The notes under the pieces: generated by a model
The model's database searches: none
The model's input: the letters and a program-made list of their open reading frames with translations, nothing else
What the model was told of the DNA's origin: nothing
In this document: positions 53,675 to 60,944 of the stretch, piece after piece
Layout of the letters: each line of letters starts with the position of its first letter
Numbering within the stretch: the stretch's first letter is position 1
Assembly (NCBI RefSeq): GCF_042646205.1
Contig: NZ_JBHRTF010000004.1
Span: 1,164,626 to 1,228,625, forward strand
Origin: Cellvibrio fontiphilus_A
GTDB taxonomy: Bacteria; Pseudomonadota; Gammaproteobacteria; Pseudomonadales; Cellvibrionaceae
DNA: 64,000 nucleotides
Direction: 5' to 3'
Position numbers and translations under genes: made by a program

Positions 53675-55666
53675 CAGACATTTTACGTAGATGCCTTGCG
53701 GATCGTTCATTGCATTTAAATCCAAAAGGGGTTTTACGCTCGCGCCCAGGTCATTGAGCAAACCCAGCGAACTCCAATTGGCCAGCAGGGATTTTGGTGC
53801 AAGTGCACCTGCCTGGCTCTGGGTAAGTGAGCGCAGGAACTCCTCTTTGGGTGAGAGTGGTCGCTGTACAAACTCAACCTTGTATGAGCTCAGATCGGCG
53901 GCTTCGGCAATCGCCTTAATTGCATCATTCAGGGTTCCCAATTCATCGACCAAACCAATTTCTTTGGCTTTGTTGCCTGTCCATACATGGCCTTGTGCAA
54001 TATTGTGAATAGCCTCTTTATCCTGCTTGCGTGCATCGGCGACCAGCGTAATAAAACGCTCATAAATATTGTCCACACCCTGTTGAACTACTTTGCTGGC
54101 TTTTGCTGAAAGTGGGCGATCCAAACGCATGCTGCCCGCCAATTCGGTAGTGCCAACACCATCTGTGTATACACCGATTTTTTCCAGTGATTTTTCCAGG
54201 GTGGGGAAGGCGCCAAATACACCGATTGATCCTGTAATTGTGGTTGGCTGCGCCCAGATTTTATCGGCGGCAGTTGCAATCCAATAGCCGCCGGAGGCTG
54301 CAACTGATCCCATGGAGACATAAATAGGAATATTTTTTTCTCGCAGTGCTACTAATTCGCTGCGAATAATTTCTGACGCAAATGCGCTGCCGCCGCCGGA
54401 ATCGATACGAATCACCAGTGCTTTTATGTTGTTGTCGTCTTGTACTTGGCGCAGCAGTTCGAGCATGGTTTCACTGCCCACACTGCCTTCGGGTTGGCGA
54501 CCATCAGATATAGCACCTGCCGCTACCAACACCGCTACTTTATTGCTGTCCGGGTGAACTTTTTTATTTACGTCAGCGAGGTAGGCATTAACGTCCACAC
54601 CGTTGTAGTTGTCTCCCTCTTTACTTTTTCCTGCTGCGTTAATTAAGGTTGAAAGCAATTCATGGCGCGATCCCACTTTATCAACCAGCGCTTTTTCCAC
54701 GGCAAGTTTTGCGCTGTCACCACTGGTCAGTGTCATGTGTACATCGAGGTTATTAACGTAATCGTTGATGCTGCCGGGTGGCAGGCGACGCAGGCGTTCG
54801 ATATTGCCGGTGTAGTTTGCCCAAAGCTCATTGATCCACTGCTCGTTGTGTTCGCGTGATTCCGCTGACATATCATCGCGCAGATAGGGTTCCAAATAAT
54901 CTTTATATTTACCTGAGCGGAAGGCGTGAATGGTTACGCCCAGTTTATCCAGTGCGCTTTTGTAGTAATTCATGTAGCGACCATAACCGGTGATTTCTAC
55001 TACCCCCATGTCGTGTAGATAAATTTCATCGGCAAAACTGGCAAGGTAATACTGGTCCTGAGAGTAATAGTTGCTTACCGCGATAACTTTTTTCCCCGAG
55101 GTTTTGAATTGTTCCAGCGCCTGGCCAATTTCGTTGAGCTTACTTAAGCCGCCTGCCAGCATACGGCCAGGTTCTATCACCAATAGTTTGACGCGCGTGT
55201 CTTTCTCGGCGTGATGAATAGCGGCAACCAGGTCGCTGACCAATGTTTCATTTTCCTGTGGATTTTCATCAGAGAGTAAAAGACTGGCAGGGTCAATATA
55301 ACTGCGCTGGTCTACCAGGATTCCGGTAGGCGCAATACGCAGCGCAAAACTTTCAGGCAAAGGCAAACTGGCTTTGCCGCTAAAAGAGGCGATGATCAAT
55401 AATAAAATAATAATAAAAATAATATTGGCGAGTGTATTGCGCAGGGTAGTAACAGCGGCGCCCATACCACCAAAGATCCGGCGCAGGCGGCCGGAGGCTT
55501 TTGGTTTTGGTGTGTAACCACCACCGGTTTGACGTGGTGGAGGTGATTGTGGCGGTTGGTTATGTTGTTGATTGTTTTGTTGGTTGTTTTGTTGATGGGA
55601 ATGCGAGCTGTTTTCATGGTTTGGCGCTGCCTGCGCCACCGGCGGTTCGTAATAATTTACAGACAC
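53657..55666 (-). CDS. sppA: Signal peptide peptidase SppA, 67-kDa type
   Basis: A membrane-bound serine protease that digests cleaved signal peptides. The 669 residues have the two-domain long form. The catalytic serine is in SMGSVAASGGYWIA (about 454), and the general-base lysine in MNYYKSALDKL matches E. coli K209. One membrane helix lies at about 81-101. Ahead of it is an odd cytoplasmic extension of about 55 residues very rich in Gln, Asn, His and Pro. The start is a GTG preceded by AAGGAAC. The C-terminus is affected by the tandem duplication at 53633-53674. Confidence 0.92.
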   Translation of the reverse strand: MSVNYYEPPVAQAAPNHENSSHSHQQNNQQNNQQHNQPPQSPPPRQTGGGYTPKPKASGRLRRIFGGMGAAVTTLRNTLANIIFIIILLLIIASFSGKASLPLPESFALRIAPTGILVDQRSYIDPASLLLSDENPQENETLVSDLVAAIHHAEKDTRVKLLVIEPGRMLAGGLSKLNEIGQALEQFKTSGKKVIAVSNYYSQDQYYLASFADEIYLHDMGVVEITGYGRYMNYYKSALDKLGVTIHAFRSGKYKDYLEPYLRDDMSAESREHNEQWINELWANYTGNIERLRRLPPGSINDYVNNLDVHMTLTSGDSAKLAVEKALVDKVGSRHELLSTLINAAGKSKEGDNYNGVDVNAYLADVNKKVHPDSNKVAVLVAAGAISDGRQPEGSVGSETMLELLRQVQDDNNIKALVIRIDSGGGSAFASEIIRSELVALREKNIPIYVSMGSVAASGGYWIATAADKIWAQPTTITGSIGVFGAFPTLEKSLEKIGVYTDGVGTTELAGSMRLDRPLSAKASKVVQQGVDNIYERFITLVADARKQDKEAIHNIAQGHVWTGNKAKEIGLVDELGTLNDAIKAIAEAADLSSYKVEFVQRPLSPKEEFLRSLTQSQAGALAPKSLLANWSSLGLLNDLGASVKPLLDLNAMNDPQGIYVKCLDCVAP

Positions 55667-55725
55667 AGTAATGTTCCTTGCATTAGAAATATAAAAATAA
55701 GTTCAGTAACAACCCAGCCAGAAAA

Positions 55726-56166
55726 TTATTGTTTGCTAGACAGATAATAGTTCCAGTATTGCAACCAGCGACTGGTCATCATGGCCGCGGCAAATAACAC
55801 AGTGACCAGCAGGGTGAGTACCCAATAAATCAGCGACCAATAACTCATGAGCAGCGGCACTAAAAATAAAAAATACATCAACAGTACAAAACAGAGCCAG
55901 CTGTATGTGCGATGCTGCGGTTTTATCAAACCGGGAATAAATATTAGCAATGGCACAACGGCTATCAGCCAATGCACAAGATTAAATTTGTCGCCCAGCA
56001 GCGAATTGATGCTGAGCGCAACCAAAAGTGCGAGGTAACTCAGGTTGCAAACCTGCGTACCCAAGCGCAATTTTTTTTCCAGCACTAGGGCATCTGCGTC
56101 AGTGATGACCAATATTTTTTTGGTTGTTTCCGGGGTGTTGTTTGGAGCTTGTTGATCCTGAGTCAT
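55726..56166 (-). CDS. DUF2069 integral membrane protein
   Basis: A 146-residue inner-membrane protein with four predicted helices (about 38-56, 65-81, 86-104, 108-132) and a basic, Gln-rich start. It matches the DUF2069 family, which is commonly encoded next to wrbA and arsC in pseudomonads. Function unknown. It is the last gene of the arsC-wrbA-DUF2069 group, 21 bases after wrbA. Confidence 0.82.
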   Translation of the reverse strand: MTQDQQAPNNTPETTKKILVITDADALVLEKKLRLGTQVCNLSYLALLVALSINSLLGDKFNLVHWLIAVVPLLIFIPGLIKPQHRTYSWLCFVLLMYFLFLVPLLMSYWSLIYWVLTLLVTVLFAAAMMTSRWLQYWNYYLSSKQ

Positions 56167-56186
56167 GGCTAACCTTTAGTGTGCAA

Positions 56187-56795
56187 TTAATGGCTGTTGT
56201 GTTCAGCTAATTGGAGTGCGAGTTTGGCAACGCGTTTGCCAAGTGCCTGGCACAGGGTGATTTCTTCGCTGCTGAGTTTGCCGGGTTGATCGCCGCTTGC
56301 CAGGTGAGAAGCGCCGTAGGGAGTGCCGCCGGTGCGGGTAGTGTTTAATGCCGCTTCACTGTAAGGGATACCGCTGATCACCATACCTTGGTGCAGTAAC
56401 GGTAGCATCATGCTGAGCAAGGTGGATTCCTGGCCGCCGTGCAAACTGGAGCTGGAGGTAAATACCGCTGCGGGTTTATTGATTAAATCGCCATTGAGCC
56501 ATTGGCTGCTGGTGCCATCCAAAAAATATTTCATCGGCGCTGCCATATTGCCAAAGCGGGTAGGGCTGCCCAGGATCAAACCGGCGCAGTGTTTTAAATC
56601 TTCCTCGCTACAGTAAACCGCACCGCTATCTGGAATGGCTGGTGCACTGGCTTCGGTCACGGGTGACACGGCAGGCACTGTGCGCAGGCGAGCCTCCACA
56701 CCGGCAACCTGTTCTACACCGCGTGCGATTTGTTTTGCCATCTCTAGCGTGGCGCCATAACGGCTGTAATAAACTACTAATACATAAACGCTCAT
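56187..56795 (-). CDS. wrbA: NAD(P)H:quinone oxidoreductase, WrbA type
   Basis: An FMN flavodoxin-like enzyme that reduces quinones with two electrons and so limits oxidative stress. The 202 residues hold the FMN-binding YYSRYGATLEMAKQI (about 9-23), GSPTRFGNMAAPMKYFLDGT (about 76-95) and SSSLHGGQEST (about 114-124). It is 24 bases downstream of arsC. Confidence 0.9.
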   Translation of the reverse strand: MSVYVLVVYYSRYGATLEMAKQIARGVEQVAGVEARLRTVPAVSPVTEASAPAIPDSGAVYCSEEDLKHCAGLILGSPTRFGNMAAPMKYFLDGTSSQWLNGDLINKPAAVFTSSSSLHGGQESTLLSMMLPLLHQGMVISGIPYSEAALNTTRTGGTPYGASHLASGDQPGKLSSEEITLCQALGKRVAKLALQLAEHNSH

Positions 56796-56818
56796 AAACG
56801 CGGTATTTCCTGTTTGGG

Positions 56819-57184
56819 TTAGCGATTCAATAACTGTAAAACGTTTTCTGGCGGGCGGCCGATCAGGGCAAGCTGGTCTTTTACTGCAATCGGGCGCTCG
56901 ATAAGTTTGGGGTGTTTTACCATAGCCTCGATCAGCGCTGTCTCGCTCAGGGTTTCATCGGCCAGCCCCAACTCTTGGTAGGCATCTTCACCTTTGCGCA
57001 GCAACGCACGCGCACCTATGCCCAATTTACCCAGCAGCTGTTTCAAACTGGCCGCATCGGGGGGTGTTTCCAGGTACAAAATAATCTCGGGTTCAACGCC
57101 TTGCTCATGCAGTAGCTTGAGTGCCTCACGCGATTTTGAGCAGCGTGGGTTGTGATAGAGTGCAATTTTTGCCGTATGTTTCAT
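56819..57184 (-). CDS. arsC: Arsenate reductase (ArsC/Spx family)
   Basis: A 121-residue glutaredoxin-dependent ArsC. The nucleophile is in LYHNPRCSKSREAL (about Cys15) and the arsenate-binding arginines in LIERPIAVKD and GARALLRKGE. No ars operon partners (arsB, arsR) are near, so its real substrate may be different, although all expected catalytic residues are present. It is divergent from yihY. Confidence 0.87.
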   Translation of the reverse strand: MKHTAKIALYHNPRCSKSREALKLLHEQGVEPEIILYLETPPDAASLKQLLGKLGIGARALLRKGEDAYQELGLADETLSETALIEAMVKHPKLIERPIAVKDQLALIGRPPENVLQLLNR

Positions 57185-57284
57185 CGCGCTGTTATTTCCC
57201 GTGATTGTGGATCAGCCGTCTGCCAGTGGCAGTTGCCGGCGATTATAACGGCTGTGACCCGGGTTGTTTTAAGGATTTGAATCT

Positions 57285-58550
57285 ATGTCTTTGCTGTCAG
57301 GCCTGCATCGTTTTGCCACCACTCAGTATTGCTGGTTAGTTGGATTCTTTCGTTTGGTGGTGCAGCAGTATCGCGCCAAGGGCTGCCAGAAAAGTGCGGC
57401 GTCTTTAACCTACGTCACCCTGTTTGCCACAGTGCCAATGCTGACGGTGACCTTCTCCATGTTTTCCCTGATCCCGGCCTTTCAGGATTTGGGGGACGAA
57501 TTGCAGGCACTATTGTTCCAGCACCTGTTGCCCAATAGCGAGCAGGATCTGGGCAAGTATCTGCAATCCTTTTCTGAACAGGCGCGACAATTAACCGCGT
57601 TTGGTTTTGGTTTTCTTCTGGTGTCTGCTTATTTGATGTTGAAAAACATCGAAGAGAATTTTAATGCGATATGGGGTGTGACCCGCGGCCGACGTGGGGT
57701 TGCCAATTTTTTGCTCTATTGGGCCATCCTCAGTCTTGGCCCTTTGCTGTTGGGCGTCGCTTTGGCTATGAGCACTTATTTGGTGTCCTTTCGTTTATTG
57801 GTGGGCACCTACGACAATCTTGGGCTGGTGGAGTGGGTGTTGCAATTTGCGCCTTGGGTGCTGACTTGGGCGGCCTTTACCCTGTTATTTGTTGCTGTGC
57901 CTAATTGTAAAGTCAGGGTGAGCCACGCCATGGTGGGGGGCGCCGTGACTACCCTGGGGTTTCAAGGGCTGAAGGCCGCATTTGGCTGGATTGTTAGCCA
58001 CTCATCTTTTTCGCTGGTATACGGTGCCTTTGCGGCTTTGCCCCTTTTCCTGCTCTGGGTGAATTTGATTTGGACTGTTGTATTGGGGGGCGCGGTGGTG
58101 GTGCATACCATCAATGCCCATCAAATCGGTTTGCGGGATCGCAATTATCCCGATTTGATTGCAGCGCTGCTGGTGTTGTGGCGCTGCTATGACGCCGCCA
58201 AACAAGGTGCAAGCTTGCCAGAGCGGGTGTTGATCCAGTTGGGGCTGGCCGCCGAACAATGGCAGCGGATTAGCCAGGCGCTGGTGCGCCATCGCATCCT
58301 CACCACTAACTATCAAGGCGAATTTTTGCTGAGTAAAAACCTGCAGTTGGTGAGCTTGCGCCAGCTGGTCGATATTATTGAGCTACCCAACCGCTCGGCT
58401 TTTCAAGTTCCTGTCGAGCAGGAGAGTTTGCTTGCTCTGCCGTGGGGTGCGCCAACCCTTGAGCTGTTGGCCAAGGCGGAACAGCAGATGCACGGTCTTT
58501 ATGCGATTAGCCTCGGCGAACTCTTTGATGCCAAACCCAAGGAGGCTTGA
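57285..58550 (+). CDS. yihY: YihY/RNase BN-like inner membrane protein
   Basis: A 421-residue protein of the YihY family, once called RNase BN by mistake. Six or so membrane helices span about 35-265 (for example GFGFLLVSAYLMLKNIEENFNAIWG and FSLVYGAFAALPLFLLWVNLIW). The soluble C-terminal third (about 290-421) resembles a winged helix and may be regulatory. It faces arsC across a 100-base gap, as in pseudomonads. Role unknown. Confidence 0.88.
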   Translation: MSLLSGLHRFATTQYCWLVGFFRLVVQQYRAKGCQKSAASLTYVTLFATVPMLTVTFSMFSLIPAFQDLGDELQALLFQHLLPNSEQDLGKYLQSFSEQARQLTAFGFGFLLVSAYLMLKNIEENFNAIWGVTRGRRGVANFLLYWAILSLGPLLLGVALAMSTYLVSFRLLVGTYDNLGLVEWVLQFAPWVLTWAAFTLLFVAVPNCKVRVSHAMVGGAVTTLGFQGLKAAFGWIVSHSSFSLVYGAFAALPLFLLWVNLIWTVVLGGAVVVHTINAHQIGLRDRNYPDLIAALLVLWRCYDAAKQGASLPERVLIQLGLAAEQWQRISQALVRHRILTTNYQGEFLLSKNLQLVSLRQLVDIIELPNRSAFQVPVEQESLLALPWGAPTLELLAKAEQQMHGLYAISLGELFDAKPKEA

Positions 58551-58668
58551 TATTCATGTGTTATGTCAGTCATTGAGGCGAATAAGAAACTGGCTAAAAA
58601 AATGACTGACGTCAGATTCACTGGCTATACTCCTGATAACTTCATTCACTCACAGATATTGCGACTTC

Positions 58669-59034
58669 ATGGCTACACCCTTACTGATATGTGACGATTC
58701 TATGATGGCGCGCAAGCAGGTTGCGCGCTCCCTTCCAGCCGATTGGGATGTCGATATCACCTTTGCCACTAACGGGCTTGAAGGTATTCAGGCTATTCGT
58801 GAAGGCAAGGGCGAGATGGTGTTTCTGGACCTGACTATGCCGGAGATGGATGGCTATCAAGTGCTTGAAGCAGTAAAAGCGGAAGGGCTGGATGCCATGG
58901 TGATTGTGATTTCCGGCGATATCCAACCCGATGCCCAGGCGCGCGTGACCAAGTTGGGCGCGATGGATTTTATCCAAAAGCCTGTCAACCCTGAAAAGCT
59001 GGCAGAAACCCTGCGCAAGTTCGGGCTGATTTAA
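58669..59034 (+). CDS. Single-domain response regulator (CheY-like)
   Basis: A 121-residue receiver domain without an output domain. The acidic pair is at D9-D10 (ICDDS), the phosphorylated aspartate D54 (FLDLTMPEMDG), switch residue S82 (VISGD) and K104 (IQKPV). The kinase partner is not encoded here. Such stand-alone receivers usually act by protein contact. The frame starts with an ATG whose ribosome site is weak. Confidence 0.9.
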   Translation: MATPLLICDDSMMARKQVARSLPADWDVDITFATNGLEGIQAIREGKGEMVFLDLTMPEMDGYQVLEAVKAEGLDAMVIVISGDIQPDAQARVTKLGAMDFIQKPVNPEKLAETLRKFGLI

Positions 59035-59147
59035 TTTCAGGTTCACTTTTCGCAACATCAAACAATGCCAGATTGTTGTTTGGCTGCTGATGCCCGGTCA
59101 GTGATGTCTGGTTTGTGAATAGCCAAACCCAACTAGAGTTTTTCCCA

Positions 59148-59196
59148 CACACCCGTTAGATTGCCCGCCGGTTTACGGCGCCAGTCAACGGGTGTG
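59148..59196. other. Nested stem-loop upstream of avtA
   Basis: A 10-bp stem (CACACCCGTT 59148-59157 / AACGGGTGTG 59187-59196) encloses an inner hairpin, CGCCG (59166-59170) / CGGCG (59176-59180), with a 5-base loop. CGTGTTTTC follows, only a short T-run. It lies between the response regulator gene and avtA, about 40 bases before the avtA start. It may be a terminator, or a structured leader of avtA. Confidence 0.5.
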
Positions 59197-59238
59197 CGTG
59201 TTTTCAAGCTGTGGGTTTTCCATTGAGTGTGGTTAGTT

Positions 59239-60513
59239 ATGAGTGTGTCGTCCCTTAAACTTTCGCGTTTTGGCAAAAAGCTTTGCAGTGACGCAGGCAT
59301 AGTGACCTTGATGGATGACCTGGGCGAGGCGTTGCGGGTCAATCCGGAGATGATTTTTATGGGCGGCGGCAATCCGGCGCGCATTCCCGCTATGGAGCAA
59401 GCCTTTGCCGGCGCGCTGCAAGCCACCCTAGAGGATGCCCGCGCCGCCCATGAATTACTCGGTTTATACCAGCCGCCCCAAGGCGATGCCCAATTGCTGG
59501 ATGACATCGCCAGTCTGCTCAAGCGCGAATACGGCTGGGCGATCTCGCGCGACAATATTGCGCTCTCCAATGGCAGCCAGTCGGCGTTTTTTGTGTTGTT
59601 CAATTTATTTGCTGGCGATTACCCGGATGGCAGCCACAAGAAAATCCAACTGCCGCTGACCCCCGAGTATTTGGGCTACAGTGACTTGGGTATCAGCGCT
59701 GATTTTTTTACCGCCACGCGCCCCAGTATCGAGTTATTGACTGACGGTTTTTTTAAATACCACGTGGATTTTGACCAACTCCAGATAACCGCCGAAACCG
59801 GTGCGCTGTGCGTGTCTCGGCCCACTAACCCCACTGGTAATGTGATTAGTGATGAGGAGCTGCTGAAGCTGGATGCTCTGGCGCGCGCTCACCAAGTCCC
59901 CTTTATTGTGGATGGCGCCTACGGCACTCCTTTCCCCAATATTTTATTTGTGGACGCCGAGCCCCATTGGAATAGCAATACTATTTTGGTGCTCAGCCTA
60001 TCCAAGCTGGGGTTGCCCGGTGCACGCACAGGTATTGTTATTGCCGATCCAGCGATTATCCAGGCGTTTGCCAAAGCCAATACCATCCTCAGTTTGGCTA
60101 CAGGCAATTTTGGCCCGGCGGTGGCGCGGCACTTGTTACAGGATGGCAAAATCCTGCGGTTGAGCCGCGAGGTAGTGGCGCCTTTTTATCTCCACCGTAT
60201 GCAAATGGCGGTTGCTGCTTTTAAAAAAGCGCTGGGCGATTTGCCTTGTTTGATTCATAAACCGGAAGGGGCAATTTTTCTGTGGCTCTGGTTTAAGGAT
60301 CTGCCAATCAGCAGCGAGGAGCTTTACCAGCGGCTTAAAGCGCGCGGTGTGCTGGTGGTATCCGGCCATCACTTTTTCCCGGGGCTGACTGAGGATTGGC
60401 CGCATCGCCATGAATGTATTCGTGTGACTTACTGCCAGGAACCGGAAACTGTGGCGCGCGGCGCGGCGATTATTGCCGACGAGGTGCGGCTTATCTATCA
60501 AACCGCGCATTAG
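59239..60513 (+). CDS. avtA: Valine-pyruvate aminotransferase
   Basis: Transfers the amino group between valine and pyruvate, giving alanine and 2-oxoisovalerate. The 424 residues align closely with E. coli AvtA: FGKKLCSDAGIVTLMDDL, FMGGGNPARIP, ALSNGSQSAFFVLFNLFAG, CVSRPTNPTGNVISDEELLK and the PLP lysine in LSLSKLGLPGAR (about 258). I chose ATG 59239 (MSVSSLKLSRFGKK). It is one of two alanine-forming aminotransferases in the window, the other being alaA. Confidence 0.92.
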   Translation: MSVSSLKLSRFGKKLCSDAGIVTLMDDLGEALRVNPEMIFMGGGNPARIPAMEQAFAGALQATLEDARAAHELLGLYQPPQGDAQLLDDIASLLKREYGWAISRDNIALSNGSQSAFFVLFNLFAGDYPDGSHKKIQLPLTPEYLGYSDLGISADFFTATRPSIELLTDGFFKYHVDFDQLQITAETGALCVSRPTNPTGNVISDEELLKLDALARAHQVPFIVDGAYGTPFPNILFVDAEPHWNSNTILVLSLSKLGLPGARTGIVIADPAIIQAFAKANTILSLATGNFGPAVARHLLQDGKILRLSREVVAPFYLHRMQMAVAAFKKALGDLPCLIHKPEGAIFLWLWFKDLPISSEELYQRLKARGVLVVSGHHFFPGLTEDWPHRHECIRVTYCQEPETVARGAAIIADEVRLIYQTAH

Positions 60514-60636
60514 CAGCAAAATAACAAGCAGCGGGATAAAACAGGGGGTAAGGTTGTGATCCCGGCTGCTTGTGCTATTTATGACTAACACCCTGCTAAC
60601 AATAACCCCCTGCTAACGATAACACTGGAGTTACCT

Positions 60637-60882
60637 ATGCCGATGTCCCAGGAAATAGTGGCTGAATTACAAGTGCTGCGCTTGTTCGATGCTTCTACCA
60701 GTCAAACCGGTCTGAAAGTGCATTCCGATGCCGCTCCGGAACTTATTGCCGCCACCCAGCGCTTGCATGAGAAACAATTAATCACTCTGCCTGATGGGGG
60801 TTATTTAACGCCTTTGGGTTACGAATGTTCGGTTCACCTGCAGAACCTGTTGCAAATCCTCACCTCAAAACCACTGCTGTAA
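60637..60882 (+). CDS. TIGR02647-type small protein
   Basis: An 81-residue soluble protein that matches, from memory, the small gammaproteobacterial family TIGR02647 (EIVAELQVLRLFDASTSQTGLK, LPDGGYLTPLGYE). The shape resembles a winged-helix DNA-binding domain, but the function is unknown. CTGGAG precedes the ATG at a good distance. It is monocistronic. Confidence 0.75.
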   Translation: MPMSQEIVAELQVLRLFDASTSQTGLKVHSDAAPELIAATQRLHEKQLITLPDGGYLTPLGYECSVHLQNLLQILTSKPLL

Positions 60883-60887
60883 AAACG

Positions 60888-60914
60888 CCTCAGGCGACCA
60901 ATGGTCGCCTGAGG
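60888..60914. terminator. Bidirectional terminator between the TIGR02647 gene and the GH9 gene
   Basis: A 12-bp stem (CCTCAGGCGACC / GGTCGCCTGAGG) with loop AAT, preceded by AAAA and followed by TTGTGTTT. Confidence 0.75.
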
Positions 60915-60944
60915 TTGTGTTTGACTAATCCTTAGCCAAAAACG

